Below, piece by piece: positions 8,922 through 16,598 of a stretch of 28,606 nucleotides of DNA. The notes below the pieces were generated by a model that was not told the origin of the DNA, ran no database searches, and saw only the letters and a program-made list of their open reading frames with translations. This DNA comes from JBBSOK01 sp038259825 (GTDB lineage: Bacteria; Bacteroidota; Bacteroidia; Flavobacteriales; Flavobacteriaceae). Numbering within the stretch: position 1 is the stretch's first letter; each line of letters opens with the position of its first letter. The stretch lies in assembly GCA_038259825.1 (NCBI GenBank), contig JBBSOK010000027.1, positions 1 to 28,606 of the forward strand, in the 5' to 3' direction. The position numbers and the translations under genes are program-made.

Positions 8922-8961
8922 AATAAAAATGCTCTCAATATAAAATATCCTGAGAGCATTT
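8922..8961 (-). terminator. Rho-independent terminator for the minus-strand T9SS gene
   Basis: An 11-bp perfect stem AAATGCTCTCA/TGAGAGCATTT with a 13-nt loop. Read on the minus strand it is followed by a U-rich run (ATTTTTATTTATT). It lies about 20 bp after the stop of the gene ending at 8982. On the plus strand no T-tract follows, so it serves the minus strand. Confidence 0.8.
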
Positions 8962-8981
8962 CAATTTATAAAATATAGTGT

Positions 8982-10034
8982 TTAATCTTTAATAATCTTC
9001 TTTGTAATACTTCCGCTTTCTGTTTCAAGTTTTAGTAGGTACATTCCTTTGGCTAATGTTTCAATATTCATTTCATTGTTTAGCAGCACCGCCCCTGTAT
9101 TTTTTCCCAAAATATCAAACAATACAGCACTTTTGAGTGTTAAGCTCTGTAGATTTTCAATAGTTATTTTAGAATTTGTAGGATTAGGGAATATAGAGAA
9201 GCTTGCTAAAGAAGCATCATTAAGCCCTAAAACCCCGCCAGCTATTGTAAAAAGACTATATCTTCTTGAACTGCCATCGCCCAAGTCAGTAACCCCAGCT
9301 GTTGCAAGATTAACAGTATAAAAACGTGAGCGTATTACTCCATTGCTATTTGGCATTACAGCATACAGTACGTTGGTACTATGGTCTATTGAAAAACCAC
9401 TATGTACAGGATAGAGCCCATTGGGTATCATATTCCCTACACTCGTACCTACCCCTGTTGTTAGGTCTATGGTATATAAATTTCCTGTTACGGCATCAGC
9501 TGCATACGCAATCCCATTATTGTCAATTTCTAATGCTACACCATTGGCAATTCCCGTACCTGCACCTATTGGGGTAATTATACCATTACTTTCATCTATA
9601 GAGTATAATTGGGTAGTTGTAGTTCCATTCGGGTTTCCCGCCATTGCATAAAAAGTATCGTTCGTGAAATTGTAAGAAAGTTTTGTAATTGATTGATTAG
9701 GCAAGGTTCCAGTAACGTTGAATAGATGGGTAATAACACCGTTGCTCGGATTCACGGTAGCAAGGGTACGATTTCCATTTAACGTAGACAATACATATAA
9801 GGTATTTGTATTGTCAAAGTCTCCGCCTATCATAATATCTGTGGTAGCAATCAAATTATTGATAGGAAAATAAGGCCCGGCAAGAGGCAATATGCCAAAC
9901 TGCCCAGGATTCGTAAATCGTTCGTGTACATAAACTTCAGAGGCCACATTTTTAAAAATGTTTCCAAAATCCTGTGCAAAACTGGTACTTGCGCAACTTG
10001 CAGTCAGCACAATACCTAAAATAAAATTTTTCAT
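8982..10034 (-). CDS. T9SS-exported beta-propeller-like protein
   Basis: 350 residues from the ATG at 10034 (MKNFILGIVLTASCASTSFAQ, a clear signal peptide). The frame opens 17 codons earlier at 10085, but that start would lie inside the putative promoter at 10064-10091 and would put 17 polar and charged residues before the signal peptide, so 10034 is preferred. The middle (about 60-275) has repeated short strands of the form LYSIDESNGIITPIG and LYTIDLTTGVGTSVG, about 40-45 residues apart, like blades of a PQQ- or WD-type propeller. The last roughly 75 residues are a T9SS type A sorting domain (SIFPNPTNSKITI to KKIIKD). The protein should be surface-displayed or secreted; its ligand is unknown. 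Promoter type and leader match those of the convergent gene at 7032. Confidence 0.87.
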   Translation of the reverse strand: MKNFILGIVLTASCASTSFAQDFGNIFKNVASEVYVHERFTNPGQFGILPLAGPYFPINNLIATTDIMIGGDFDNTNTLYVLSTLNGNRTLATVNPSNGVITHLFNVTGTLPNQSITKLSYNFTNDTFYAMAGNPNGTTTTQLYSIDESNGIITPIGAGTGIANGVALEIDNNGIAYAADAVTGNLYTIDLTTGVGTSVGNMIPNGLYPVHSGFSIDHSTNVLYAVMPNSNGVIRSRFYTVNLATAGVTDLGDGSSRRYSLFTIAGGVLGLNDASLASFSIFPNPTNSKITIENLQSLTLKSAVLFDILGKNTGAVLLNNEMNIETLAKGMYLLKLETESGSITKKIIKD

Positions 10035-10063
10035 AATATTAAATATTTTATGGTTTATATCAT

Positions 10064-10091
10064 TACATCGAATTTTTTGGTTCATGTCATC
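10064..10091 (-). promoter_or_regulatory. Putative ECF-sigma promoter, copy 3
   Basis: Read on the minus strand: GATGACAT (10091-10084), 13 bp, CGATGTA (10070-10064), identical to copies 1 and 2 in both blocks and in spacing. The box ATAAACCATAAA follows after 5 bp (10058-10047), exactly as in copy 2, and the start codon comes 29 bp after the -10-like block (28 bp in copy 2). Confidence 0.8.
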
Positions 10092-10287
10092 ACAAAATGT
10101 CTATTCTTTTATAATATCCATAAAATTTGTATCGAAAAATTTTCAGATTATTCTTTACTTTTTTCGAATGGTTAATAAAATCATTCATTAAATTCTTTAC
10201 CATCATTTAAATAACTATAAATCATATACATCCAAATTTTAACTGTAGCTTTATAAACACGTAAAAACCACTAACAATTTCATCCTA

Positions 10288-12032
10288 TTGAAAAACTTTC
10301 TACAACAACTCAAACGCCGCAATGTACTTAAAGCAGCCATCTCCTATGCGGTTTTTGCGTGGCTGCTTATTCAAATTGCATCTATTTCTTTTCCAGTAAT
10401 ATGTTGGGGTCCTAACGCCATCCGAAATACATTTATCATCCTAATTATTTGCTTTCCAGTATGGCTAGTTTTTGCCTACTTATTTGAGTGGACAGCAGAA
10501 GGCTTCAAGAAAACCAATGAAGTTGCAGAAGAAACCTCAATTGCAAAGGCAACAAGCAAAAAAATGAACGGTATTATCATAGCAGGGCTTTCGCTTGCAG
10601 TTTTGTTATTAGTTACAGACCGCATCTTTAATTTTACGGGTGCAACAGAAACCGATAACAAGGATAAATCTATAGCAGTATTGGCATTTGCAGATATGAG
10701 CCAGCAAAAAGACCAGGAATATTTCAGCGATGGCATTAGTGAAGAAATTTTAAACCTTCTTGCCAAAATCCCAGACCTTAAAGTGGTCAGCCGAACCTCC
10801 TCATTTTCCTATAAAGGGTAAGAAGACGACATTAAGAAAATAGGCAAGGAACTCAACGTGGCGCACGTGCTCGAAGGCAGCATCCGCAAATCTGGCAACA
10901 CCTTCCGCATTACCACACAGTTAATTAATGTAGCCAATGGCTTGCACGTATGGTCCGAAACCTACGACCGTAATATCGAGGACATCTTTAAAATACAGGA
11001 TGAGATTGCGGCAAAAGTAACCGAGCAGTTAAAGATTACATTATTGGGCAAAGCTCCAACGTCCAAACCCGTAAATACAAAAGCGTACAACCTATACCTA
11101 CAGGCAAAACAATTGCGCTATCAAGCCAGTAAGGAAGGCATTGTAAATGCAATTAAACTGTTAGAAGCATCTATTGCTATAGACAGCACCTATGCACCGG
11201 CTTGGGCAGATTTGAGCGTTAATTATATTAATGCTTTAGCTATATATAGATTGGCGTTTAATGGTGAAGGCATTATAAAAGGCAAACAGGCTGCCAATAA
11301 GGCAATCGCTTTAAACCCAGAGTTTGCTAAAGGCTATGTTAGGTTAGCAGCTTATGAAAGAAGTGATTGGAATTTTAAAGAAGCATCGCAACTCAATACA
11401 AAGGCTTTAAAACTGGAACCAAACAATATTGAAGTCATCCGTGGTGCATCAAAAAATGCTTTCATTAATGGAGAATTTAACTTGGCCATTGAATTGACTC
11501 AGAAACTAATTGAATTGGACCCATTAAATAACTGTGGTAAATACAATCTAGGCCTTTATTTTTTAATGCATGGGCAGTTTTCGATACAGAGGAAACGATA
11601 AACCAATTTTTGTTACTAAATCCATCTTCTGGCGCGGGTAATGGGCTTATGGCCCACATACAAATAAATTTGGGCAATCCTGAAAAAGCACTACTGTATA
11701 ATGAAAAGGAGACTGACCCGTTCTGGAATCCCTATAGAAAATGTATGGCCTTGTATGCTTTGGGAAAAACAAAAGAGGCAAACGAACTGCTAACACAATT
11801 TGTTGCCGAGTATGGTGAAATCGCTTGGCCCAATATAGCGCACGTGTATGCTTTTAGAGGAGAAAAGGACGAAGCCTTCAAATGGCTGGATCTTGCTCTT
11901 GAAAATAAAGATTCATCTCTTCTTGATATCCTTAATTTTCCAGAAATGAAAAACCTTTGGGGCGACCCAAGGTGGAATAAGTTGATTGATAAATTAGGCC
12001 TTCCCGAGGATCACGGGTTTCATAGGGATTAA
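10288..12032 (+). pseudogene. Broken TPR membrane protein gene (TolB/FlgO-like domain plus TPR), nonsense and frameshift
   Basis: The three parts together would make a protein of about 580 residues. Part 1 starts with TTG at 10288 (MKNFLQQLKRRNVLKAAISY) and has three predicted membrane spans, then SIAVLAFADMSQQKDQEYFS, as in TPR proteins related to the non-catalytic part of adenylate-cyclase-like TPR proteins. An in-frame TAA at 10819-10821 interrupts the domain after FSYKG. The same frame then continues with the expected EDDIKKIGKELNVAHVLEGS. A frameshift near 11570-11585 moves the reading from LGLYFLMHG into FDTEETINQFLLLNPSSG, and this frame runs to 12032 through TPR-like helices. Short proteins from the fragments are possible but unlikely to work alone. 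Parts of 10300-11100 look richer in GC than the neighbours. Sequencing error is an alternative. Confidence 0.8.
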
Positions 12033-12037
12033 GAATT

Positions 12038-12127
12038 ATGAAAATGGAAAACATACAAGAAAGTAAAAGGCTAAAAGCACAAGTCCAATTGGTTGTTGCA
12101 ACTTTCTTACTAATTTTTTCAATCTGA
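12038..12127 (+). CDS. Possible 29-residue hydrophobic peptide
   Basis: ATG at 12038 opens MKMENIQESKRLKAQVQLVV and ends in a hydrophobic ATFLLIFSI before TGA. It begins 5 bp after the end of the broken TPR gene. Basic residues before a short hydrophobic end would suit a membrane peptide or the cut-off start of a longer membrane protein. No family is recognised and there is no initiation signal beyond the ATG, so it may be chance or a remnant of the decaying locus. Confidence 0.2.
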   Translation: MKMENIQESKRLKAQVQLVVATFLLIFSI

Positions 12128-12180
12128 AAAAAATTTTGATAAAAAATATTGGTGCAATTTATTGAACTTTTAATAAGGAT

Positions 12181-12582
12181 TTACTCGCCTTTCTTCATTT
12201 GCTGTTTCCGCATTGGCATTTGGTCTATGAGTCCAAAAAAACTCGAAACAGGTTGCGCTTTCGTCGCACTATATTTTTCAGAACCGTCAAGACCAAATAA
12301 TGCTACATTGAAGCTTTCAATTTTAGATTCTGAATTTTTTAAAGGATAAATCTTCGAAGAAAAGTGTTTGCTAAATCCTTTATTTGTTAGGTGGTAAACA
12401 ACCAATTTTCTTTCTTTAAGCGCAGCAAGATTTCCTTTCAGATTTTGAAGCTGTTTGATGGCTTCTTCACTGTCAAAATTTGGTGATGAAACAACAATAA
12501 TTCGTTCTTTCCATTGGTGTTTCTCTAAGTCTTGCGCTTGCATAACTGTGCCGATTAAAAATAAGATTACAAGATATTTCAT
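12181..12582 (-). CDS. DUF4174 domain protein, exported
   Basis: 133 residues. A short signal peptide (about 1-16, VILFLIGTVMQA before QD) is followed by one small domain resembling DUF4174. Diagnostic stretches are DLEKHQWKERIIVVSS near the start, ALKERKLVVYHLT in the middle, and VALFGLDGSEKYS plus LIDQMPMRKQQM at the end. The fold is probably thioredoxin-like, but no CxxC pair is present, so no redox role can be claimed. The molecular function is not known. It starts 51 bp after the flavoprotein gene on the same strand, behind that gene's terminator, so it is likely to be a separate transcript or to depend on read-through. Confidence 0.8.
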   Translation of the reverse strand: MKYLVILFLIGTVMQAQDLEKHQWKERIIVVSSPNFDSEEAIKQLQNLKGNLAALKERKLVVYHLTNKGFSKHFSSKIYPLKNSESKIESFNVALFGLDGSEKYSATKAQPVSSFFGLIDQMPMRKQQMKKGE

Positions 12583-12602
12583 CTTTAAAGATAATCGGTA
12601 AT

Positions 12603-12627
12603 GAAAAAAGCCGCTGTTAAAGCGGCT
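12603..12627 (-). terminator. Rho-independent terminator after the flavoprotein gene
   Basis: A 7-bp GC-rich stem AGCCGCT/AGCGGCT with a 5-nt loop (GTTAA). Read on the minus strand it is followed by six T residues (12608-12603). It begins 5 bp after the stop of the gene ending at 12633. Confidence 0.85.
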
Positions 12628-12632
12628 ATAAA

Positions 12633-13862
12633 TTATTCTTTTTCAGAAATTGCCATTGCTGCCAAATATCCGCCAGTCCATGCATTTTGAAAATTAAATC
12701 CGCCTGTTATTGCATCAATATTTAAAACTTCACCAGCAAAATAAAGGTTCCTACAAATTTTACTTTCAAAGGTTTTAAAGTTAATTTCTTTTAAATCTAC
12801 ACCGCCAGCTGTTACAAATTCTTCTTTAAAAGTACTTTTCCCGGTAACTTGAAAAATTCCGGCAATTAGCTGATTTGTTAAATTCAATAAATTTTCCTTC
12901 GTTGCTTCTGCCCAAGTTAGATTTTCAGCAATTCCTGAAGCTTTTACTAAACTTTGCCAAAGGCGCTTTGGCATATCTAATTGTGCGTATTTAAATATAG
13001 TTTGCTTGCCTTGATTAGTTTTCAAGTCTTTAAATACACTCAAAACATTTTCTTCGGTTTGGTTATTCAACCAATTTATTTCAATTTTAAAATGGTAATT
13101 CAACTGTTCTAAAATACGTGCCCCCCAGGCGGAAAGTTTTAAAATTGCCGGACCGCTCATTCCCCAATGTGTTATTAATAATGGTCCTTCGTTTTCAATT
13201 ACAGTATTATTTTTATTATCTAAAACTTTTAAAGAGGCTTGTGTACTTATTCCGGGTAAATCGATAATTCGTGAATCCTTGATGTTAAAGGTAAACAGAG
13301 AAGGCACGGCTGCTTCAATTGTGTGCCCTAAACCTGATAATAATTGCCAGATTTTTGGATTACTCCCTGTGGCAACTACAATTTTATTAGCCGAAAATTT
13401 CTCAGATATTGTTGTAAGTATATAATTTTCACCTTCTTTTTCAAGTGCTTTTACAGATTGATTAAGAAGTACTTCTATCCCAAGTTTTTTTACTTCAGAA
13501 TTAAAACAATCTATAATGGTTTGAGAAGAATTTGAAATAGGGAACATTCTGCCATCTTCCTCTATTTTAAGTTCAACACCGCGCTTTTCGAACCATTCAA
13601 TTGTATCTCCCGTCATAAAAGTGTGGAAAGGACCCAAAAGTTCTTTTTTGCCACGTGGGTAGTTTTGTGATAAATCCTTTGGAATAAATTCGGCGTGGGT
13701 TACGTTACATCTTCCGCCGCCACTAACTTTAACCTTGGTTAGCACTTCTTTCCCACGTTCTAAAATAATGATTTTAAGTGCAGGATTATTTTCGGCTGCA
13801 TTTATTGCCGTAAAAAATCCTGACGCACCGCCGCCGATAATTATAACATCTGCTTCCTTCAA
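12633..13862 (-). CDS. NAD(P)/FAD-dependent oxidoreductase, YhiN/HI0933 family
   Basis: 409 residues, full length for the family. The Rossmann FAD-binding motif is at residues 6-20 (VIIIGGGASGFFTAI), followed by ILERGKEVLTKVKVSGGGRCNVTH (33-56), whose GGGRCN is characteristic of HI0933-like proteins. The closing segment LYFAGEVLNIDAITGGFNFQNAWTGG is the C-terminal FAD-contact signature. The physiological substrate of the family is not established; some members are listed as aminoacetone oxidases. The gene starts 5 bp after the stop of the beta-helix T9SS gene and is probably co-transcribed with it, though the two have no obvious functional link. Confidence 0.92.
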   Translation of the reverse strand: MKEADVIIIGGGASGFFTAINAAENNPALKIIILERGKEVLTKVKVSGGGRCNVTHAEFIPKDLSQNYPRGKKELLGPFHTFMTGDTIEWFEKRGVELKIEEDGRMFPISNSSQTIIDCFNSEVKKLGIEVLLNQSVKALEKEGENYILTTISEKFSANKIVVATGSNPKIWQLLSGLGHTIEAAVPSLFTFNIKDSRIIDLPGISTQASLKVLDNKNNTVIENEGPLLITHWGMSGPAILKLSAWGARILEQLNYHFKIEINWLNNQTEENVLSVFKDLKTNQGKQTIFKYAQLDMPKRLWQSLVKASGIAENLTWAEATKENLLNLTNQLIAGIFQVTGKSTFKEEFVTAGGVDLKEINFKTFESKICRNLYFAGEVLNIDAITGGFNFQNAWTGGYLAAMAISEKE

Positions 13863-13867
13863 TAGTT

Positions 13868-15337
13868 TTATTGAATTATTAATTTTCTAACAACTTGCGT
13901 TTCCTGATTTTTGAAATTTACCAAATACATTCCGGCTGCAAGTGAAATTTCAATATTTTGTTGTCCTTCAGAAATTTGAGTTGTTGAAATAAGGTTTCCT
14001 TGAACGCCATATATTTCAACACTTTCAAAATTGAAATTATTATTGAAGTTTATTTCATTTTTTGCTGGATTTGGGTAAAAAGAAAAACTTTCAGCTGCAA
14101 AATCATCAACGCCTAAAACGCCGCACAAAAATGGGTTAAAAATTACTTCGCCCAAAGTTGGATCGTCAACAATGTGTGAAATTACATCTTCAACTTCGCC
14201 TGCAGTACTATTTGCCCCTTCAATCCAGCAATTATTTTGTGCTTGAATTGTATTTGGAGTATTGTTGAAAAGAGCGTAAACCTGACCGCTATTTTGGTTT
14301 TCTGAGAAGATATTGTTGCCAAGATTTGTTGTTCCATCGCCCAAATTTACTTCCGCTGCACCTTGTAAGGTAATACCGTAAAGGTTTCTTCTAAACTCAT
14401 TACCTTCAACTATAATGTTATTTCCTGCCGTTGTAGAATTTAAATTTATACCGCTACCGCCTAAAATTGGGTCGTTTTGAATATTATTATCTTCAATTAA
14501 ATTGTTTGCAATTGTTACCGTAGCATTTCCTCCCAGGATTGTAATTCCGTATCTGTTACCACTAATTGTATTTTCTGAAATGTTTGCATTAATAACGCCT
14601 CCGGTAAAATTTGCAATTGCAATACCGCCTGCTTGCTCGTTTTCTGGATTACCTATAATTATATTGTTTGTAATTTCTAAAATTTCATTTGGTATTGATG
14701 TACCCAAATTAATCTGTGGTCTGTTGGCATTATCTTTATTGTTATCTTCAATTGTATTTCCGGAAATTATGCCAGAAACTTGCGAATTTGCCGCAGAACC
14801 AATTGCTGATAAATCATTAAAAAATATAACATTGTTAGTAATCTGAGGCATTCCGCGCGACAATTGTATTACCGCGCTTGTTGTAGCGCCACTGGACATA
14901 AAAGTTAGTCTACAGTTATTTATTGTAAAATTTTCTGTAAGCACTCTTAATCCACCACCACGATTAATGTCGGCATTTTGTAAAAAAATTGTTGATCCTT
15001 GTTCAAACCTAAAGCCTTCAAATCTATCATCTGCTCCACTTGAAGTTATTGTTACCGAGTCTGAATTTACTGTAAAGTTTCCAAAAACTGTAATAAGCAA
15101 TCCATTGTTTACAATAAGTGTAAGATCTTCATCTATTAAAACAGTATCCAAAGGAGCTATTTCTAAATTTTCCAGTAAAGTATATGTGTTGTCTGTTATT
15201 GTAACAGTTGTTGGGCTGTTTGCTGCAATATCTTGTAGGGACCACGTAACACCTGTATTTGGTGTAGTATACGTTTGCGCAATTGCAGAAATTAACGTGA
15301 AGATTGAAAGAATAAGTGTAATCGTAATTTTTTTCAT
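13868..15337 (-). CDS. Right-handed parallel beta-helix protein with T9SS sorting domain
   Basis: 489 residues. A signal peptide (1-20, ending ISAIA before QT) is followed by a long run of short repeats rich in N, I and G (about 100-390), such as ISENTISGNRYGITILGGNATVTI. These match PbH1 (pectate-lyase-like) coils of about 22 residues with asparagine ladders. The last roughly 75 residues form a T9SS type A sorting domain (FSFYPNPAKNEINF to VVRKLIIQ). Such proteins are adhesins or polysaccharide-binding or polysaccharide-degrading enzymes; no catalytic residues can be assigned here. It lacks the ECF-type promoter motif seen before the other two exported proteins nearby. Confidence 0.9.
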   Translation of the reverse strand: MKKITITLILSIFTLISAIAQTYTTPNTGVTWSLQDIAANSPTTVTITDNTYTLLENLEIAPLDTVLIDEDLTLIVNNGLLITVFGNFTVNSDSVTITSSGADDRFEGFRFEQGSTIFLQNADINRGGGLRVLTENFTINNCRLTFMSSGATTSAVIQLSRGMPQITNNVIFFNDLSAIGSAANSQVSGIISGNTIEDNNKDNANRPQINLGTSIPNEILEITNNIIIGNPENEQAGGIAIANFTGGVINANISENTISGNRYGITILGGNATVTIANNLIEDNNIQNDPILGGSGINLNSTTAGNNIIVEGNEFRRNLYGITLQGAAEVNLGDGTTNLGNNIFSENQNSGQVYALFNNTPNTIQAQNNCWIEGANSTAGEVEDVISHIVDDPTLGEVIFNPFLCGVLGVDDFAAESFSFYPNPAKNEINFNNNFNFESVEIYGVQGNLISTTQISEGQQNIEISLAAGMYLVNFKNQETQVVRKLIIQ

Positions 15338-15436
15338 TTTATAAATTTTTATTTGCGATAAAATTAATCATAACAAATTGAGTAAAAAAGGAAACTTTCA
15401 GGACATTTGCACCTTTAAATTTTTTACATTTATAAC

Positions 15437-16480
15437 GTGATACTACTATATATTTTCATCATATTTTTTGCAATAAGTCCATTTTTTCCGGCAACTGAAA
15501 ATCCGCATTGGTTTTTTAGAACTGCCGATTTTGTGCGGTTGCAATCCATAGCTATTCAAATTGTGCTATTGGGATTGCTTATTTGGCTTGAAAAGGAATT
15601 CTCAACTTTTAATTGGATTTTGTTTGGAGCACTTTTGGGTTCAATATTCTATCAGATTTTTAAGGTATTTCCGTATAGTTCATTGTTTCCCAGAAGAAGT
15701 AGATCGCACGCACAAAGTGACAGGCACGTTTCAATTTTTGCTGGAAATGTATTGCAGACCAACTCTTGCTACCCAGATTTTTTAAATGAAATAAAACGGT
15801 TTGATCCAGACTTAGTTTTGGCAATGGAAACAAACCAAGACTGGGAAAATTGCCTTTCTGAAATCGAAAAAGATTATCCTCATAGCGTAAAAGTACCTTT
15901 GGAAAATTTTTACGGAATGCACTTATATTCCAAAAAAGAGCTTCAAAATGTAGATGTAAGGTATCAAATTGAAGAGGATAAACCTTCCATATTTTTTGAT
16001 TTCCCGCTAGAAGGAAATCCACCGATTTACTTTTGTTGCTTACATCCAGCACCTCCAAGCCCTACGGAAAATGAAACTTCCAAAGAACGTGATGCAGAAC
16101 TTATGTTGACGGGAAAAAGAATTCGGGAAAAAGACCAGCCAACCGTAGTTTGTGGTGACATGAATGATGTCGTTTGGAGCCGTACCACACGCCTTTTCAA
16201 AAAGATGACAGGAATGATAGATCCGCGAGTGGGTCGAGGCTTTTTTGCAACATATCACGCTGGTTACCGTTTTATGCGTTTTCCTTTAGATCACCTTTTT
16301 CATACACGAGATTTGTACGTGGGTAAAATGACGCGAAGCAAATATTTTGGTAGCGACCACTTTGCTATGTATTATGAAATTCATCTTAAAAAAAAAGTCC
16401 AAACTCCCAAGAATCCTAAATTAAATGGAGATGAAAAGGAAGAGATTAATGAATTGATTGAGAAGGGAGTCGGAAACTAA
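15437..16480 (+). CDS. Endonuclease/exonuclease/phosphatase-family membrane protein
   Basis: 347 residues from a GTG start. Two or three membrane segments lie at about 2-20, 36-52 and 58-78. A metal-dependent endonuclease/exonuclease/phosphatase domain follows (about 97-318). Active-site residues are visible: Glu131 in AMETN, His203 in LHPAPP, Asp241 and Asn243 in CGDMND, Asp285-His286 in PLDH and Asp307-His308 in GSDHFA. The C-terminal roughly 30 residues are charged. The family hydrolyses phosphodiester or phosphomonoester bonds in nucleic acids, lipids or sugars, and the membrane anchor suggests an envelope substrate. It is divergent from the beta-helix gene and convergent with the esterase gene at 16599. 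Confidence 0.9.
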   Translation: MILLYIFIIFFAISPFFPATENPHWFFRTADFVRLQSIAIQIVLLGLLIWLEKEFSTFNWILFGALLGSIFYQIFKVFPYSSLFPRRSRSHAQSDRHVSIFAGNVLQTNSCYPDFLNEIKRFDPDLVLAMETNQDWENCLSEIEKDYPHSVKVPLENFYGMHLYSKKELQNVDVRYQIEEDKPSIFFDFPLEGNPPIYFCCLHPAPPSPTENETSKERDAELMLTGKRIREKDQPTVVCGDMNDVVWSRTTRLFKKMTGMIDPRVGRGFFATYHAGYRFMRFPLDHLFHTRDLYVGKMTRSKYFGSDHFAMYYEIHLKKKVQTPKNPKLNGDEKEEINELIEKGVGN

Positions 16481-16529
16481 TGGTTGATGGTTGATGGTTG
16501 ATGGTTGATGGTTGATGGTTGATGGTTGA
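16481..16529. repeat. Seven perfect tandem copies of TGGTTGA
   Basis: A 49-bp microsatellite with a 7-bp unit starts at the first base after the TAA stop of the membrane nuclease-like gene and is followed by TGAAAATT. The array is perfect, so it is probably subject to slippage. It is untranslated unless the stop is read through. Confidence 0.95.
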
Positions 16530-16540
16530 TGAAAATTATT

Positions 16541-16596
16541 TTTAAAGTTTAAAAAAATAAGCTTCCACTTATAAACTTTCAATTTTAAACTTTAAA
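16541..16596. terminator. Perfect 14-bp inverted repeat between convergent genes, possible bidirectional terminator
   Basis: TTTAAAGTTTAAAA (16541-16554) and its exact reverse complement (16583-16596) are separated by 28 bp and end 2 bp before the stop codon of the minus-strand esterase. The stem is AT-only apart from one G-C pair, so it is weak, but A/T runs flank both sides. Confidence 0.45.
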
Positions 16597-16598
16597 TG

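Larger units (their letters stand above)
8622..8981. other. Gene-free stretch between two convergent T9SS genes
   Basis: 360 bp with no plausible coding frame. It holds a small inverted repeat (ATAAGT/ACTTAT, 8629-8648), the terminator of the left gene (8659-8687), a perfect 16-bp palindrome TTTTTCAGCTGAAAAA (8784-8799) and the terminator of the right gene (8922-8961). The palindrome could be an operator or chance in AT-rich DNA. Nothing else is recognisable. Confidence 0.7.

Noticed and set aside
9049..9651. Open frames on the plus strand opposite the minus-strand T9SS gene
   Set aside because: They are antisense to a gene with signal peptide, repeats and sorting domain, and their translations show no domain.
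14502..15344. Plus-strand open frames opposite the beta-helix gene
   Set aside because: Shadows of the repetitive beta-helix coding sequence; hydrophobic by codon complement, with no start context.
16481..16529. CRISPR array
   Set aside because: The repeat unit is 7 bp with no spacers; a simple microsatellite. No cas genes are in the window despite the CHAT protein.
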